64,000 bases of DNA from Rhodospirillaceae bacterium (GTDB lineage: Bacteria > Pseudomonadota > Alphaproteobacteria > GCA-2731375). The notes beneath the pieces are model-generated. The model saw only the letters and a list, made by a program, of their open reading frames with translations, searched no databases and had not been told where the DNA came from. Below, piece after piece: positions 26,661-34,734 of the stretch; the first letter of the stretch is position 1; each line of letters begins with the position of its first letter. The position numbers and the translations under genes were made by a program. The DNA is taken from contig JABIWH010000019.1 in the NCBI GenBank assembly GCA_018701215.1, positions 62,001-126,000 on the forward strand, written 5' to 3'.

Positions 26661-27553
26661 GCGCGGACGCGAAGAAAAACAGGCCGGATCCGATGACGCC
26701 GCTGGATGATTTGATCGGGCAATACGCCGACATGCCACCGGGGAACTTCCGCTACTGCCCCGGCTGTGGCCTTGGCATGGCGCAGAGCGCGCTGATGCGG
26801 GCCTTCCACCGCCTCGATCTGGATATCAGCCAGGTCGCCTCGGCGGGCGGCAGCGGCTGTTACGCGGTGATGGCGCATTATTTCAAATCGAACCATGTGC
26901 ATGGCTCCCACGGGCGCGCCTGCGCCGTCGCCACGGGCATGAAGCTGGCGAACCCGGAATTGACCGTCCTGACACTGCAGGGCGATGGCGATTGCCTGGC
27001 CATCGGCGGCAATCATTTCATTCATGCGGCCCGGCGCAATATCGATATAACGGTGATCTGCTTCAATAATTTCGGCTTTGGCGATACCGGCGGACAGCTG
27101 GCGCCAACCACGCCCAAGGGCAGCGTGACCGAGACTTCGCCCTTTGGCATGCCGGAGGAAGCCTTTGATCCATGCAAGCTGGCGATCGGGGCCGGTGCCT
27201 CGTTCGTTGCCCGCTCTACCGTGGCCCATCCGGTGCATCTGACCAAGACCCTGGCCGAGGCCATCGCCTGGAAGGGCTTTGCCTTTGTCGAGGTGCTGCA
27301 GCATTGTCATGTGCTGTGGGGCCGGCGCAACGGCATGCCCGAGGCCATGGATATGCTGAATTTCTACCGCGAAAAATCCGCCTTCAACACCGCCGCCATA
27401 TCCGAAGAAGAGTGTTTCGGCTCACCGATCTATGAGCCGGATGGGGAACAGGACATAAACTTCGTCCTCGGCGTGTTGCACAAAGAGCAACGTCCCGAAT
27501 TAGGCGAGGAATTGGCCAAGCTGCGGCAACGCGTCAAGGGGGACGCCTCATGA
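26657..27553 (+). CDS. korB: 2-oxoacid:ferredoxin oxidoreductase beta subunit (thiamine-diphosphate binding)
   Basis: The 298-residue subunit carries the TPP and iron-sulfur sites. The N-terminal YCPGCGLG gives two cluster cysteines, and HGSHGRACAVATGMKLA is conserved. The TPP signature begins LQGDGDCLAIGGNHFIHAAR and ends with CFNNFGFGDTGGQ. Most KorB proteins have NNxIYGxTGGQ or KGQ there, so the aromatic is conservatively changed and an acidic residue takes the usual hydrophobic place. The cysteine in FVEVLQHCHVLWG is placed like the later cluster ligand. Its start overlaps korA and its stop overlaps korC by four bases each. Confidence 0.9.
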   Translation: MSADAKKNRPDPMTPLDDLIGQYADMPPGNFRYCPGCGLGMAQSALMRAFHRLDLDISQVASAGGSGCYAVMAHYFKSNHVHGSHGRACAVATGMKLANPELTVLTLQGDGDCLAIGGNHFIHAARRNIDITVICFNNFGFGDTGGQLAPTTPKGSVTETSPFGMPEEAFDPCKLAIGAGASFVARSTVAHPVHLTKTLAEAIAWKGFAFVEVLQHCHVLWGRRNGMPEAMDMLNFYREKSAFNTAAISEEECFGSPIYEPDGEQDINFVLGVLHKEQRPELGEELAKLRQRVKGDAS

Positions 27554-28104
27554 AGTCTGAAATCAGAATAGCCGGTATCGGCGGTCAGGGCCTGGTTTCA
27601 GCCAGCGTCGTCCTGGCCGAGGCGCTTGGCGTGGTGCGCGATTTTCAGGTCGTGCAGACGCAGTTTTATGCCTCCAACATTACCGGCGGGGCTTCGTGCG
27701 GCGACGTCGTCGTAGCTGACGAAAACATCACCTTCCCCTGGGTGCTGGAACCGGATCTGTTGATCGCCCTGGCGCAAGATGCCGTGGACGGACACGGCGC
27801 CAAGATGCGGCCCGGAACAACCGTCATCGCCGACGATATCATGGTCACGAACCTATCGCTGTTCGGCGAAGATGTAACGGTGCATTGGGCGCCGTTGACG
27901 CGCACCGCCGATGAGGTCGGCTCGCGCAGATGCGCCAACATCGTGGCCCTCGGCGCCCTGTCCCAGCTCACTGGCCTGCTTGATTTGGCGCAGGTATCAA
28001 AAGCCGTGGCAAGCCGCGCCCCCGGCAAGCCCGAAACCAACCGTAGGGCGGTCGAAGCCGGCTACGCCCTGCAGCTGACCCCGGCGGAAGGCCGGGCGGC
28101 CTGA
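27550..28104 (+). CDS. korC: 2-oxoacid:ferredoxin oxidoreductase gamma subunit
   Basis: The 184-residue gamma domain begins IRIAGIGGQGLVSASVVLAEA, where the glycine-rich GIGGQG is diagnostic. ASNITGGASCGDVVV and the later VALGALSQLTGLL follow in family order. The gamma subunit helps assemble the alpha-beta core and contacts CoA in solved OFOR structures. It completes a korDABC set; all four reading frames are linked by ATGA overlaps, which is good evidence for one transcript and stoichiometric assembly. An acyl-CoA ligase gene follows after 31 bases. Confidence 0.9.
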   Translation: MKSEIRIAGIGGQGLVSASVVLAEALGVVRDFQVVQTQFYASNITGGASCGDVVVADENITFPWVLEPDLLIALAQDAVDGHGAKMRPGTTVIADDIMVTNLSLFGEDVTVHWAPLTRTADEVGSRRCANIVALGALSQLTGLLDLAQVSKAVASRAPGKPETNRRAVEAGYALQLTPAEGRAA

Positions 28105-28135
28105 CAATCCTTCACGCCTGAATAGAAAGCCCCCC

Positions 28136-29758
28136 ATGCAACCGGAAGCCATACCCACGACCCAGGATGCCGCCCGTTTCAGATGCGAGGGCCATTGGAC
28201 TGACCGTTCACTGGTCGAATTCTTTGATGCCGCGGTTGCCCGTCATCCCGACAAGATTGCTGTAATCGACCCCCTTGGCCGTCGCTTGAGTTATGGCGAG
28301 ATGGCCAAAATGGTGGATGTCCTGGCAGCAAACCTGGCGGCGCGCGGCATTGGCGCGGGCGATGTCATCGCGATCCAGCTGCCGAATTGGGCAGAAACGG
28401 CGACCATCCACATGGCCGCCAGCCGGCTTGGCGCGATCACCAATCCACTGTTGCCAATCTACCGGCAAAAAGAACTTTCCTACATCCTGAAATTCGCCAA
28501 AACCGCTGCTGTTTTCATTCCCAATATGTATCGCAACTTCGATTTCCCCGCGATGTATGGCGAGATGCGGTCGAAACTACCCGATCTGCGGCACGTCTTC
28601 GTGGTCGACGATAACCCACCGCCTGATTGCGAGGCATTTTCCGAACTTGAAAAACCCTGCGCCAAGGTCGCCGATCATGCCGCGCGGGGTGATGATGTGA
28701 CGGCCTTGATTTTCACCTCCGGCACCGAATCCACGCCAAAGGGCGTGATGCACAGCCACAACACCTCGATGTATTCCACCCTGACCATGGCGAAACTGGT
28801 TGGCTTGAACGCCGACGATGTTATCTGGATGGCCTCGCCGGTGGGCCATGGCACGGGCTTTATCTGGGGTATCCGGCAGGCCATCACCCTGGGCGCCACG
28901 CTGGTTTTGCAGGATATCTGGGATGTTGAAGAGGCCCTGCGCCTGATCGAGGCGGAACACTGCAGTTTCACTCTATCGGCAACGCCATTCGTGGCCATGC
29001 TGTTGGAATCGCCCAATCTGTCCAGCCGCGACCTGAGCAGTTTCCGCATCTTCGCCTGCGCCGGCGCCCCCATCCCCGAACAGGTCGGCATGGCCGCCAA
29101 AACCAAGATCGGCTGTCAGCTGATCGGCATGTGGGGCATGTCGGAATGCTATGTCGGCACCGCATCCAGCCCCGATCAGCCGGAGGAGAAGCTTTGCAAC
29201 ACCGATGGCCGCGCCATGCCCGGTTGCGAGGCCGCGATCTATGACGAAACCCGGACAGAGCAGCTGGCGGTGGGCGAGGTCGGGGAACTGGCCACGCGCG
29301 GACCGCATGTGGCACTGGGCTATTTCAATGATCCGGAACGGACCAAGTCGGCTTTTTCGGCGGGCGGCTGGCTGTTCACCAACGATCTGGCGACCCTGGA
29401 CGGGGATGGGTTTGTCCGCATCGTCGGGCGCAAGAAAGACATTATCAACCGTGGCGGTCTGAAAGTCAGCGCGCGGGAAATCGAGGAACTCCTGCTCAAA
29501 CACCCCTCGATCATTCAAGTTGCCCTGGTACCCATCTCCGATACCAGGCTGGGAGAGAAAAGCTGTGCCTACGTGGTAACACGGGATGGCCAGGACCTTG
29601 CCTTTTCGGACATGACCGCGCATCTCGCGGCAGCCGACATCGCCAAGTACAAATATCCCGAGCACCTTGTCGTGCTGGACGAATTACCCATGACGCCCAG
29701 TGGCAAAATCCAGAAATTCAAGCTTGTCGAGATGTTCGCGGCAGCGGCAGCGCATTAG
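28136..29758 (+). CDS. AMP-dependent acyl/aryl-CoA ligase
   Basis: This is a 540-residue adenylate-forming CoA ligase. The phosphate loop is LIFTSGTESTPKG, the mid-region motif is GMWGMSECYVGT, the adenosine-binding aspartate lies in LFTNDLATLDGDG, and the hinge is GRKKDIINRGGLKVSAREIE. The catalytic lysine is in TPSGKIQKF at the C-terminus. The general look is that of cyclohexanecarboxylate/benzoate or medium-chain ligases. It follows korC by 31 bases, suggesting one operon in which an acid is activated to its CoA thioester and a related 2-oxoacid is decarboxylated by the Kor complex. The acid is not identified. Confidence 0.88.
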   Translation: MQPEAIPTTQDAARFRCEGHWTDRSLVEFFDAAVARHPDKIAVIDPLGRRLSYGEMAKMVDVLAANLAARGIGAGDVIAIQLPNWAETATIHMAASRLGAITNPLLPIYRQKELSYILKFAKTAAVFIPNMYRNFDFPAMYGEMRSKLPDLRHVFVVDDNPPPDCEAFSELEKPCAKVADHAARGDDVTALIFTSGTESTPKGVMHSHNTSMYSTLTMAKLVGLNADDVIWMASPVGHGTGFIWGIRQAITLGATLVLQDIWDVEEALRLIEAEHCSFTLSATPFVAMLLESPNLSSRDLSSFRIFACAGAPIPEQVGMAAKTKIGCQLIGMWGMSECYVGTASSPDQPEEKLCNTDGRAMPGCEAAIYDETRTEQLAVGEVGELATRGPHVALGYFNDPERTKSAFSAGGWLFTNDLATLDGDGFVRIVGRKKDIINRGGLKVSAREIEELLLKHPSIIQVALVPISDTRLGEKSCAYVVTRDGQDLAFSDMTAHLAAADIAKYKYPEHLVVLDELPMTPSGKIQKFKLVEMFAAAAAH

Positions 29759-29768
29759 CATGATGCAA

Positions 29769-29810
29769 TTTAGTGAGTAGGGGATTGTGTTCAGGATCCC
29801 GTCCCGCCTG
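29769..29810 (+). repeat. Hairpin repeat, copy A (3' of the CoA ligase gene)
   Basis: This stretch begins TTTAGTGAG ten bases after the ligase stop and contains GTGTTCAGGATCCCGTCCC. It aligns over about 42 bases with 31811-31852, which has TTTAGTGAG and GTGTTCAAGACCCCGCCCC in the same order and spacing (one base differs in length). The stem here is short (GGGAT/ATCCC, 29781-29800), much weaker than that of copy B. Both copies directly follow + strand genes, so they may be related terminators or a duplicated border sequence. Confidence 0.6.
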
Positions 29811-30211
29811 TACGGCCAGGCTATTTCGTGTAAATTTTTCCCGCCCAGGCATGGAATGCGCGCTCAAAGAGCCATTCAAGAAACTGGCGTTTCGACCGGA
29901 ATTTCGTGCAATTATTGCCGCGAAATGGTCATTGAGTTTGACCGATTTTCCCCCTCCGCCGCAATTCGTCAAAAGAGATGTTTAGCTATTATCTCGTGAC
30001 GAAGTGTCGGGCGGCCTCATAGCCTGTCCGTGAACTCGGCGCCGATTTTTCGATTCTAAACTTGGACGCGAAATGGAAACGACCGCGAGCGGCGCCCGTA
30101 AACGGCTAGGCTCATAGACCCTGTATCGATCAGGCCGCCCGGGCCAGCCGCGGCATTTCCCGCTGAGAGTCCGTCGGAATTCCACGAATGCCGCTAACGA
30201 AAGGCCGTCGC
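29811..30211. other. Intergenic region without recognised gene, left of the IS630 remnant
   Basis: About 400 bases between the ligase-end hairpin and the transposase remnant. Short open frames exist on both strands but none has a ribosome binding site, codon pattern or motif of a real gene. Translating the continuation of the transposase frame shows stops and no trace of the IS630 DDE domain. It may hold decayed mobile-element or flanking DNA. Confidence 0.6.
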
Positions 30212-30697
30212 CTACGATGCTTTCATGACAGCCGTGTTGCTCCGTCCAGGATGACCAGGCTTGCCGCGAATATGGGACAGCCCCAATTGTTTCAACAGGC
30301 GCGACACAGAGCGGTCGTGATAAACGACGCCAAACCTCGCTTCAATCCAGGCTTTCAGGTCCATCCGGCGCCAGCGCTCGACACCATGGATCAGTGGATC
30401 GGGTCCACGCTCGACCACGGCGGCCAGCTCGGCCAATTGCGCCGGCGTAAGCCTTGGTGCCGCGCCCTTGGCCTTGCCGTCGCATAAACCATCCGGTCCA
30501 TCCGTGTTGAAACGATGTACCCAGTCCCGCAAGGTCTGCCGGTCCATGCCACCAACCCGTGCCGCATCGCACCGGTTCATGCCATCGTAAATTGCAGCGA
30601 TGGATAACAACCGGCGCGCCTGATTAACGTTGTCGCAACGCGCCGCAAGCGTGCGGACGCCGGCCGCATCGAAATCGTCTCGCAGGGATATGGTCAC
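30212..30697 (-). pseudogene. Truncated IS630-family transposase (N-terminal DNA-binding half only)
   Basis: The 161-residue frame starts at GTG 30697, with GGAGG about nine bases upstream, and reads VTISLRDDFD, then RRLLSIAAIYDGMNR, GGMDRQTLRDWVHRFN and DGPDGLCDGKAKG. These are the helix-turn-helix and winged-helix parts of IS630-type transposases. The pattern continues through RRMDLKAWIEARFGV and LLKQLGLSHIR. It ends at KPGHPGRSN plus a few residues, where a full protein would go on for about 180 residues into the DDE catalytic domain. The catalytic half is absent, so the element cannot move by itself. Terminal inverted repeats were not identified. Confidence 0.8.
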
Positions 30698-30860
30698 CGA
30701 ACTAAGCCTCCAACACATCGATTCAGCCGCGTAAGGAATCACAAAACAATGGCTTTGTGAATCAAAAAAAGGAGTCATATTCAATATACAGTAATAATAG
30801 TTAATTTATCAAATAATATGGAATTTAATACATGTTAATATGCATTAAAATTAAGAAAAA

Positions 30861-30889
30861 TTGACAAAAGTTAAGTAATTATGTATTAA
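30861..30889 (+). promoter_or_regulatory. Near-consensus sigma-70 type promoter in AT-rich DNA
   Basis: A perfect TTGACA (30861-30866) is followed after exactly 17 bases by TATTAA (30884-30889). It lies in a strongly AT-rich stretch of about 170 bases (30785-30950), unlike the GC-rich surroundings. Transcription would begin near 30896 and reach the ATG of the LapG-like gene at 30962 after about 65 bases. Confidence 0.65.
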
Positions 30890-30961
30890 CCATATATCTT
30901 TCGAACCTAATACTCAGGACAATATACGACCGGAAATCAAAAATATTCATAGAAAAGAACA

Positions 30962-31792
30962 ATGAAAAAGATTCTATATTTCTTGTCTCCGCAATATTTC
31001 GATTGTCTCCACACAGGGATCACAGGCTTTCACCGTCCAGCCCGCACTGGAAACAATTCAAACAGGCAATCAGCGCCCTTCCCGGGACAGGGAATTCAGC
31101 CTTCGGCCCTCGGTAGAGTCAGGGCAAGACCGTTCAGCGGCCCCTTGGTAGCTGTTTTATCGGCGTTTATGCTGCTGGCAGGGGCCACGGCCACGGCCAT
31201 GGCCAAGACCGGATTGGCCTTGTTCGGCAGCCAGGAAATTCGCAGTCAAAGTCTGCGCACATTCCCCAAATGGACCGGCATGCTTGCCCGCAATACAATT
31301 AAAACCGGCGCGAAACCAGCTGTATGCAAACAGGGCATCGTCAAGAACTGCGTCCCTGGGCGATGGTTGGAAATTGTCGAACAACTGCGAAACCATGACC
31401 GTTCGACCCAGATCAACATGGTAAACAAGTTCATCAATGGCGGAGACTATGCCCTTGATTCAAAGAACTGGGGCATCGACGACTATTGGGCCACGCCCAG
31501 TCAGTTCCTGGCCAGAGATGGTGACTGCGAGGATTTCGCGATCGCGAAATATCTGACCTTGAAATGGCTCGGCATGAATGCCGCGAACATGCGTATCGTC
31601 GTGCTGCAGGACCGCAAGCGAAGGACTAATCATGCCGTCCTGGCGGTTTATGAAGAGAACAACATCGTTATTCTGGACAACCTCATAAACCGTCCCATGC
31701 CGGCTTCGGCGATCCATCACTACAAACCAATTTTTTCAATCAATGAAGAAGCCTGGTGGCTGCACATGAGCAAACGCAGCTTGGATAACTGA
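30962..31792 (+). CDS. LapG-like periplasmic cysteine protease (bacterial transglutaminase-like, BTLCP)
   Basis: The 276-residue protein has an N-terminal hydrophobic stretch (about 61-82, LVAVLSAFMLLAGATATAMA) after an unusually long, basic 60-residue leader, so it is exported or membrane-anchored. The catalytic triad is visible: C189 in DGDCEDFAIAKY, H224 in TNHAVLAVY and D239 in ILDN. In Pseudomonas, LapG cleaves the adhesin LapA in the periplasm under control of the c-di-GMP receptor LapD. No LapD or large adhesin is in the window; a TolC-type channel gene is about 4 kb away. Its promoter DNA is AT-rich and an IS remnant adjoins it, which suggests acquisition. A shorter real N-terminus is possible, but no better start was seen. 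Confidence 0.87.
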   Translation: MKKILYFLSPQYFDCLHTGITGFHRPARTGNNSNRQSAPFPGQGIQPSALGRVRARPFSGPLVAVLSAFMLLAGATATAMAKTGLALFGSQEIRSQSLRTFPKWTGMLARNTIKTGAKPAVCKQGIVKNCVPGRWLEIVEQLRNHDRSTQINMVNKFINGGDYALDSKNWGIDDYWATPSQFLARDGDCEDFAIAKYLTLKWLGMNAANMRIVVLQDRKRRTNHAVLAVYEENNIVILDNLINRPMPASAIHHYKPIFSINEEAWWLHMSKRSLDN

Positions 31793-31810
31793 ACCGGCGC
31801 AGCGCCACGG

Positions 31811-31852
31811 TTTAGTGAGGGGCGGGGGTGTGTTCAAGACCCCGCCCCTCTG
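31811..31852 (+). terminator. Strong hairpin, copy B of the repeat (3' of the LapG-like gene)
   Basis: A perfect eleven-base stem, GAGGGGCGGGG (31817-31827) with CCCCGCCCCTC (31840-31850), closes a 12-base loop. It starts 18 bases after the stop of the LapG-like gene. The following sequence is TGCATCAACAA, with no T-run, so termination would be Rho-type or RNA-stabilising. The loop and flank share TTTAGTGAG and GTGTTCA with copy A at 29769-29810. Confidence 0.7.
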
Positions 31853-31969
31853 CATCAACAAACTGTTCGTAAGCGAATGCAAGCCATTACTAGCACGGAA
31901 CTCTAGTGTCGCGCAATTCCCATCGACAATTGACCCAAATTTTTTAGGATCATTTGTTACCTGGAAACA

Positions 31970-34615
31970 CTAGAATCTCGACAGGGCGTCACGCAGTTTA
32001 TCGCGGGTCTGCATGGTTTCCACCAGGCGTTCACGCTGAACTTCAACGACCTCCGGAGGCGCCTTGTCGGTAAAGCCCTTGTTGGCGAGTTTTTTCTCCA
32101 TGCCATTGATCTGGCCATCCAGCTTGCCCAGGGCCTTGCTCAGGCGCTGACGTTCCTGTTCGATGTCGATGACATCAGCCAGGGGCAGCACCAAGGTAGC
32201 CTCGTCAACCACGGTTTGCACACAGCCGCTGGCTGGTTCGCCGCTTTGTTCGCCGGTGTCGCTGATCCGCGCCAGGGTGGCAATCAAATCCCGTTGCCGC
32301 TCCAAACGGGCCAGGGTCTCCGTGGTTGCGCCACTTAAGTACAGCGGAATATGGGCCGAGGGCGGGACATTCATTTCGGCACGGACGGAGCGGATTTCGC
32401 TGACCATGCGGATCGTCCAATCAATCTCGGCCGCCGCTGCCTCGTTGACCAGTTCGTCGCCATAGTCCGGCCAAGCGGCGCGCACCAGCATGCCTTCCCG
32501 CTGCCCCGTGCGGCCCCACAGCTCCTCCGTGACGAAGGGCATGAAGGGATGCAACAAGCGCAAGATCGCGTCCAGGGCCCAGGCCGCCGTGGCCTGGCTC
32601 TCATCCTTGGCCGGGCCGTCCTCGCCTTGCAGGACCGGTTTGGAGAACTCCACATACCAATCGCAAAATGTACCCCAGACAAAATGATAGGCATCATTCG
32701 CCGCATCATTAAAGCGATAGCCGTCGAGACCCGCATTGATGCGGTCTTGAGCCGCCTTGAGTTGACCGACCAGCCATTGATTGACCCTGCCCGTCACCGC
32801 GCCCGGGTCAAAGCCCGGCTGCAATTCACAACCGTTCATCTCGCAGAAACGGGCGGCATTCCACAGTTTGGTGGCGAAATTGCGGTTGCCCTCGATACGC
32901 TGTTCAGAAAGTTTCACATCGCGGCCTTGCGCGGCCTGGCTGGCCAAGGTGAAACGCAGGGCATCGGCGCCGTATTTCTCGATCAATTCCAAAGGGTCAA
33001 CAATATTGCCCTTGGATTTCGACATCTTCTGGCCCTTGGCATCACGCACCAGGGCGTGGATATAGACCGTATCGAACGGCACCTCGTCGGCGAAATGCAG
33101 ACCCAGCATCATCATCCGGGCAACCCAGAAAAAGATAATGTCGAAGCCGGTAACCAGTAACGCGGTCGGATAATAGCGCTCCAACTCCGGCGTTTTTTCT
33201 GGCCAGCCCAGGGTTGTCAACGGCCACAAGCCGGAGGAGAACCAGGTGTCGAGGACATCCTCGTCCCGGCGCAATTCAACTTTTTCGCCGTAATGGGCCA
33301 AGGCGGCGGCTTCAACCTCTTCAAGGCTCATCTCGACAAAAATCTCGCCGTCGGGGCCGTACCAGGCCGGGATCTGATGACCCCACCACAGCTGGCGGGA
33401 AATGCACCAGGGCTGGATGTTTTCCATCCACTCGTAATAGGTTTTTTCCCACATCTGGGGCACGAATTTGGTCCGGCCCGAACGCACCGCCTCGATTGCC
33501 GGCTTGGCCAGGGTTTCGGCATCCGCATACCATTGTTCGGTCAACCACGGCTCGATCGGGACGCCGCCGCGGTCGCCATAAGGGACCATATGGGTATGCT
33601 CGTCGATCTGAACGATCAGGCCTTGAGCCTCAAGATCCGCCAAGACCTTCTCGCGCGCCGCGAACCGGTCCAGACCCTGATAGGCTGCGGGCGCGTCCTC
33701 GTTGATACGGGCCTGGTCATCCAGCACGTTGATCATTTCCAGGTCGTGGCGGCGGCCAACTTCGAAATCATTGAAATCATGCGCCGGCGTCATCTTCACC
33801 GCGCCCGAGCCCTGTTCGGGATCGGCATAGTCATCCGCCACGATGATCAGGCGGCGCCCGACCAGGGGCAGAATGGCATATTTGCCCACGAGATCCTTAT
33901 AGCGCGCATCATCGGGGTGCACCGCGATGGCGGTATCGCCCAGCATGGTTTCGGGCCGGGTGGTGGCGACAGTGATGAACGTGCCGTCATCGCCTTCAAG
34001 CGGATATTTGATATGCCACAGATGCCCCGCGACCTCCACCTGCTGCACTTCCAGGTCCGAAATCGCCGTCCGCAGCTTTGGATCCCAGTTAACGAGGCGT
34101 TTGTCCTTGTAGATCAGGTCCTCTTTATAGAGCTCGACAAAAACCTTGATCACCGCCTTCGACAGGCCTTCATCCATGGTAAAGCGTTCGCGCGGCCAGT
34201 CACACGAGGCGCCCAGGCGTTTCAACTGCCCGGTGATGGTGCCGCCCGATTCATCCTTCCATTCCCAGACCCGCTCGATGAATTTTTCCCGGCCCAGATC
34301 CTGCCGCGTCTTGCCTTCCTCCCCCAGCATGCGTTCGACGACCATCTGTGTCGCGATGCCCGCATGATCCATGCCCGGTTGCCACAGCACATCGCGGCCG
34401 CGCATACGGTGCAGACGGATCATGATATCCTGCAGGGTGTTGTTCAGGGCGTGGCCCATATGCAGGCTGCCGGTGACGTTGGGCGGCGGGATAACAATCG
34501 CATAGGGCTCGGCGTTACCGCCGTCGGCGGAACCACAGGAAAAGGCGCCCGAATCTTCCCATTGTTGATACAAACGGCCTTCGACTTCCGAGGGCAAGAA
34601 CGTTTTGTCCAGCAT
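31970..34615 (-). CDS. valS: Valyl-tRNA synthetase
   Basis: This class I aminoacyl-tRNA synthetase attaches valine to tRNA-Val in the cytoplasm. It is 881 residues from ATG 34615, which has AAGGG upstream. The HIGH motif is HMGH (52-55) in PPPNVTGSLHMGH, and the KMSKS motif is near residue 530 in KGQKMSKSKGN. The CP1 editing domain contains VATTRPETMLGDTA. The C-terminal coiled-coil arm typical of ValS is present (EQERQRLSKALGKLDGQ). It is preceded on the same strand by popZ with 119 bases between. Confidence 0.97.
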   Translation of the reverse strand: MLDKTFLPSEVEGRLYQQWEDSGAFSCGSADGGNAEPYAIVIPPPNVTGSLHMGHALNNTLQDIMIRLHRMRGRDVLWQPGMDHAGIATQMVVERMLGEEGKTRQDLGREKFIERVWEWKDESGGTITGQLKRLGASCDWPRERFTMDEGLSKAVIKVFVELYKEDLIYKDKRLVNWDPKLRTAISDLEVQQVEVAGHLWHIKYPLEGDDGTFITVATTRPETMLGDTAIAVHPDDARYKDLVGKYAILPLVGRRLIIVADDYADPEQGSGAVKMTPAHDFNDFEVGRRHDLEMINVLDDQARINEDAPAAYQGLDRFAAREKVLADLEAQGLIVQIDEHTHMVPYGDRGGVPIEPWLTEQWYADAETLAKPAIEAVRSGRTKFVPQMWEKTYYEWMENIQPWCISRQLWWGHQIPAWYGPDGEIFVEMSLEEVEAAALAHYGEKVELRRDEDVLDTWFSSGLWPLTTLGWPEKTPELERYYPTALLVTGFDIIFFWVARMMMLGLHFADEVPFDTVYIHALVRDAKGQKMSKSKGNIVDPLELIEKYGADALRFTLASQAAQGRDVKLSEQRIEGNRNFATKLWNAARFCEMNGCELQPGFDPGAVTGRVNQWLVGQLKAAQDRINAGLDGYRFNDAANDAYHFVWGTFCDWYVEFSKPVLQGEDGPAKDESQATAAWALDAILRLLHPFMPFVTEELWGRTGQREGMLVRAAWPDYGDELVNEAAAAEIDWTIRMVSEIRSVRAEMNVPPSAHIPLYLSGATTETLARLERQRDLIATLARISDTGEQSGEPASGCVQTVVDEATLVLPLADVIDIEQERQRLSKALGKLDGQINGMEKKLANKGFTDKAPPEVVEVQRERLVETMQTRDKLRDALSRF

Positions 34616-34734
34616 TGCCGAACCCTTTTTCAAAATGAACGCCGCATCAACACCCAAATAGGTACGTGGCGCAGGCCAATAGACAAAATTTCAACGGAAA
34701 TGAACGTCAGGTCAACGTTAGGCAGGAGCCGAAT

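Noticed and set aside
29773..29985. + strand 70-codon frames after the CoA ligase
   Set aside because: They overlap hairpin repeat copy A, lack a ribosome binding site and show no conserved pattern.
30737..30764. Imperfect hairpin GAATCACAAAA/CTTTGTGAATC upstream of the transposase remnant, considered as an IS terminal repeat
   Set aside because: The two arms lie next to each other at one end and no matching copy was found at the other end of the remnant.
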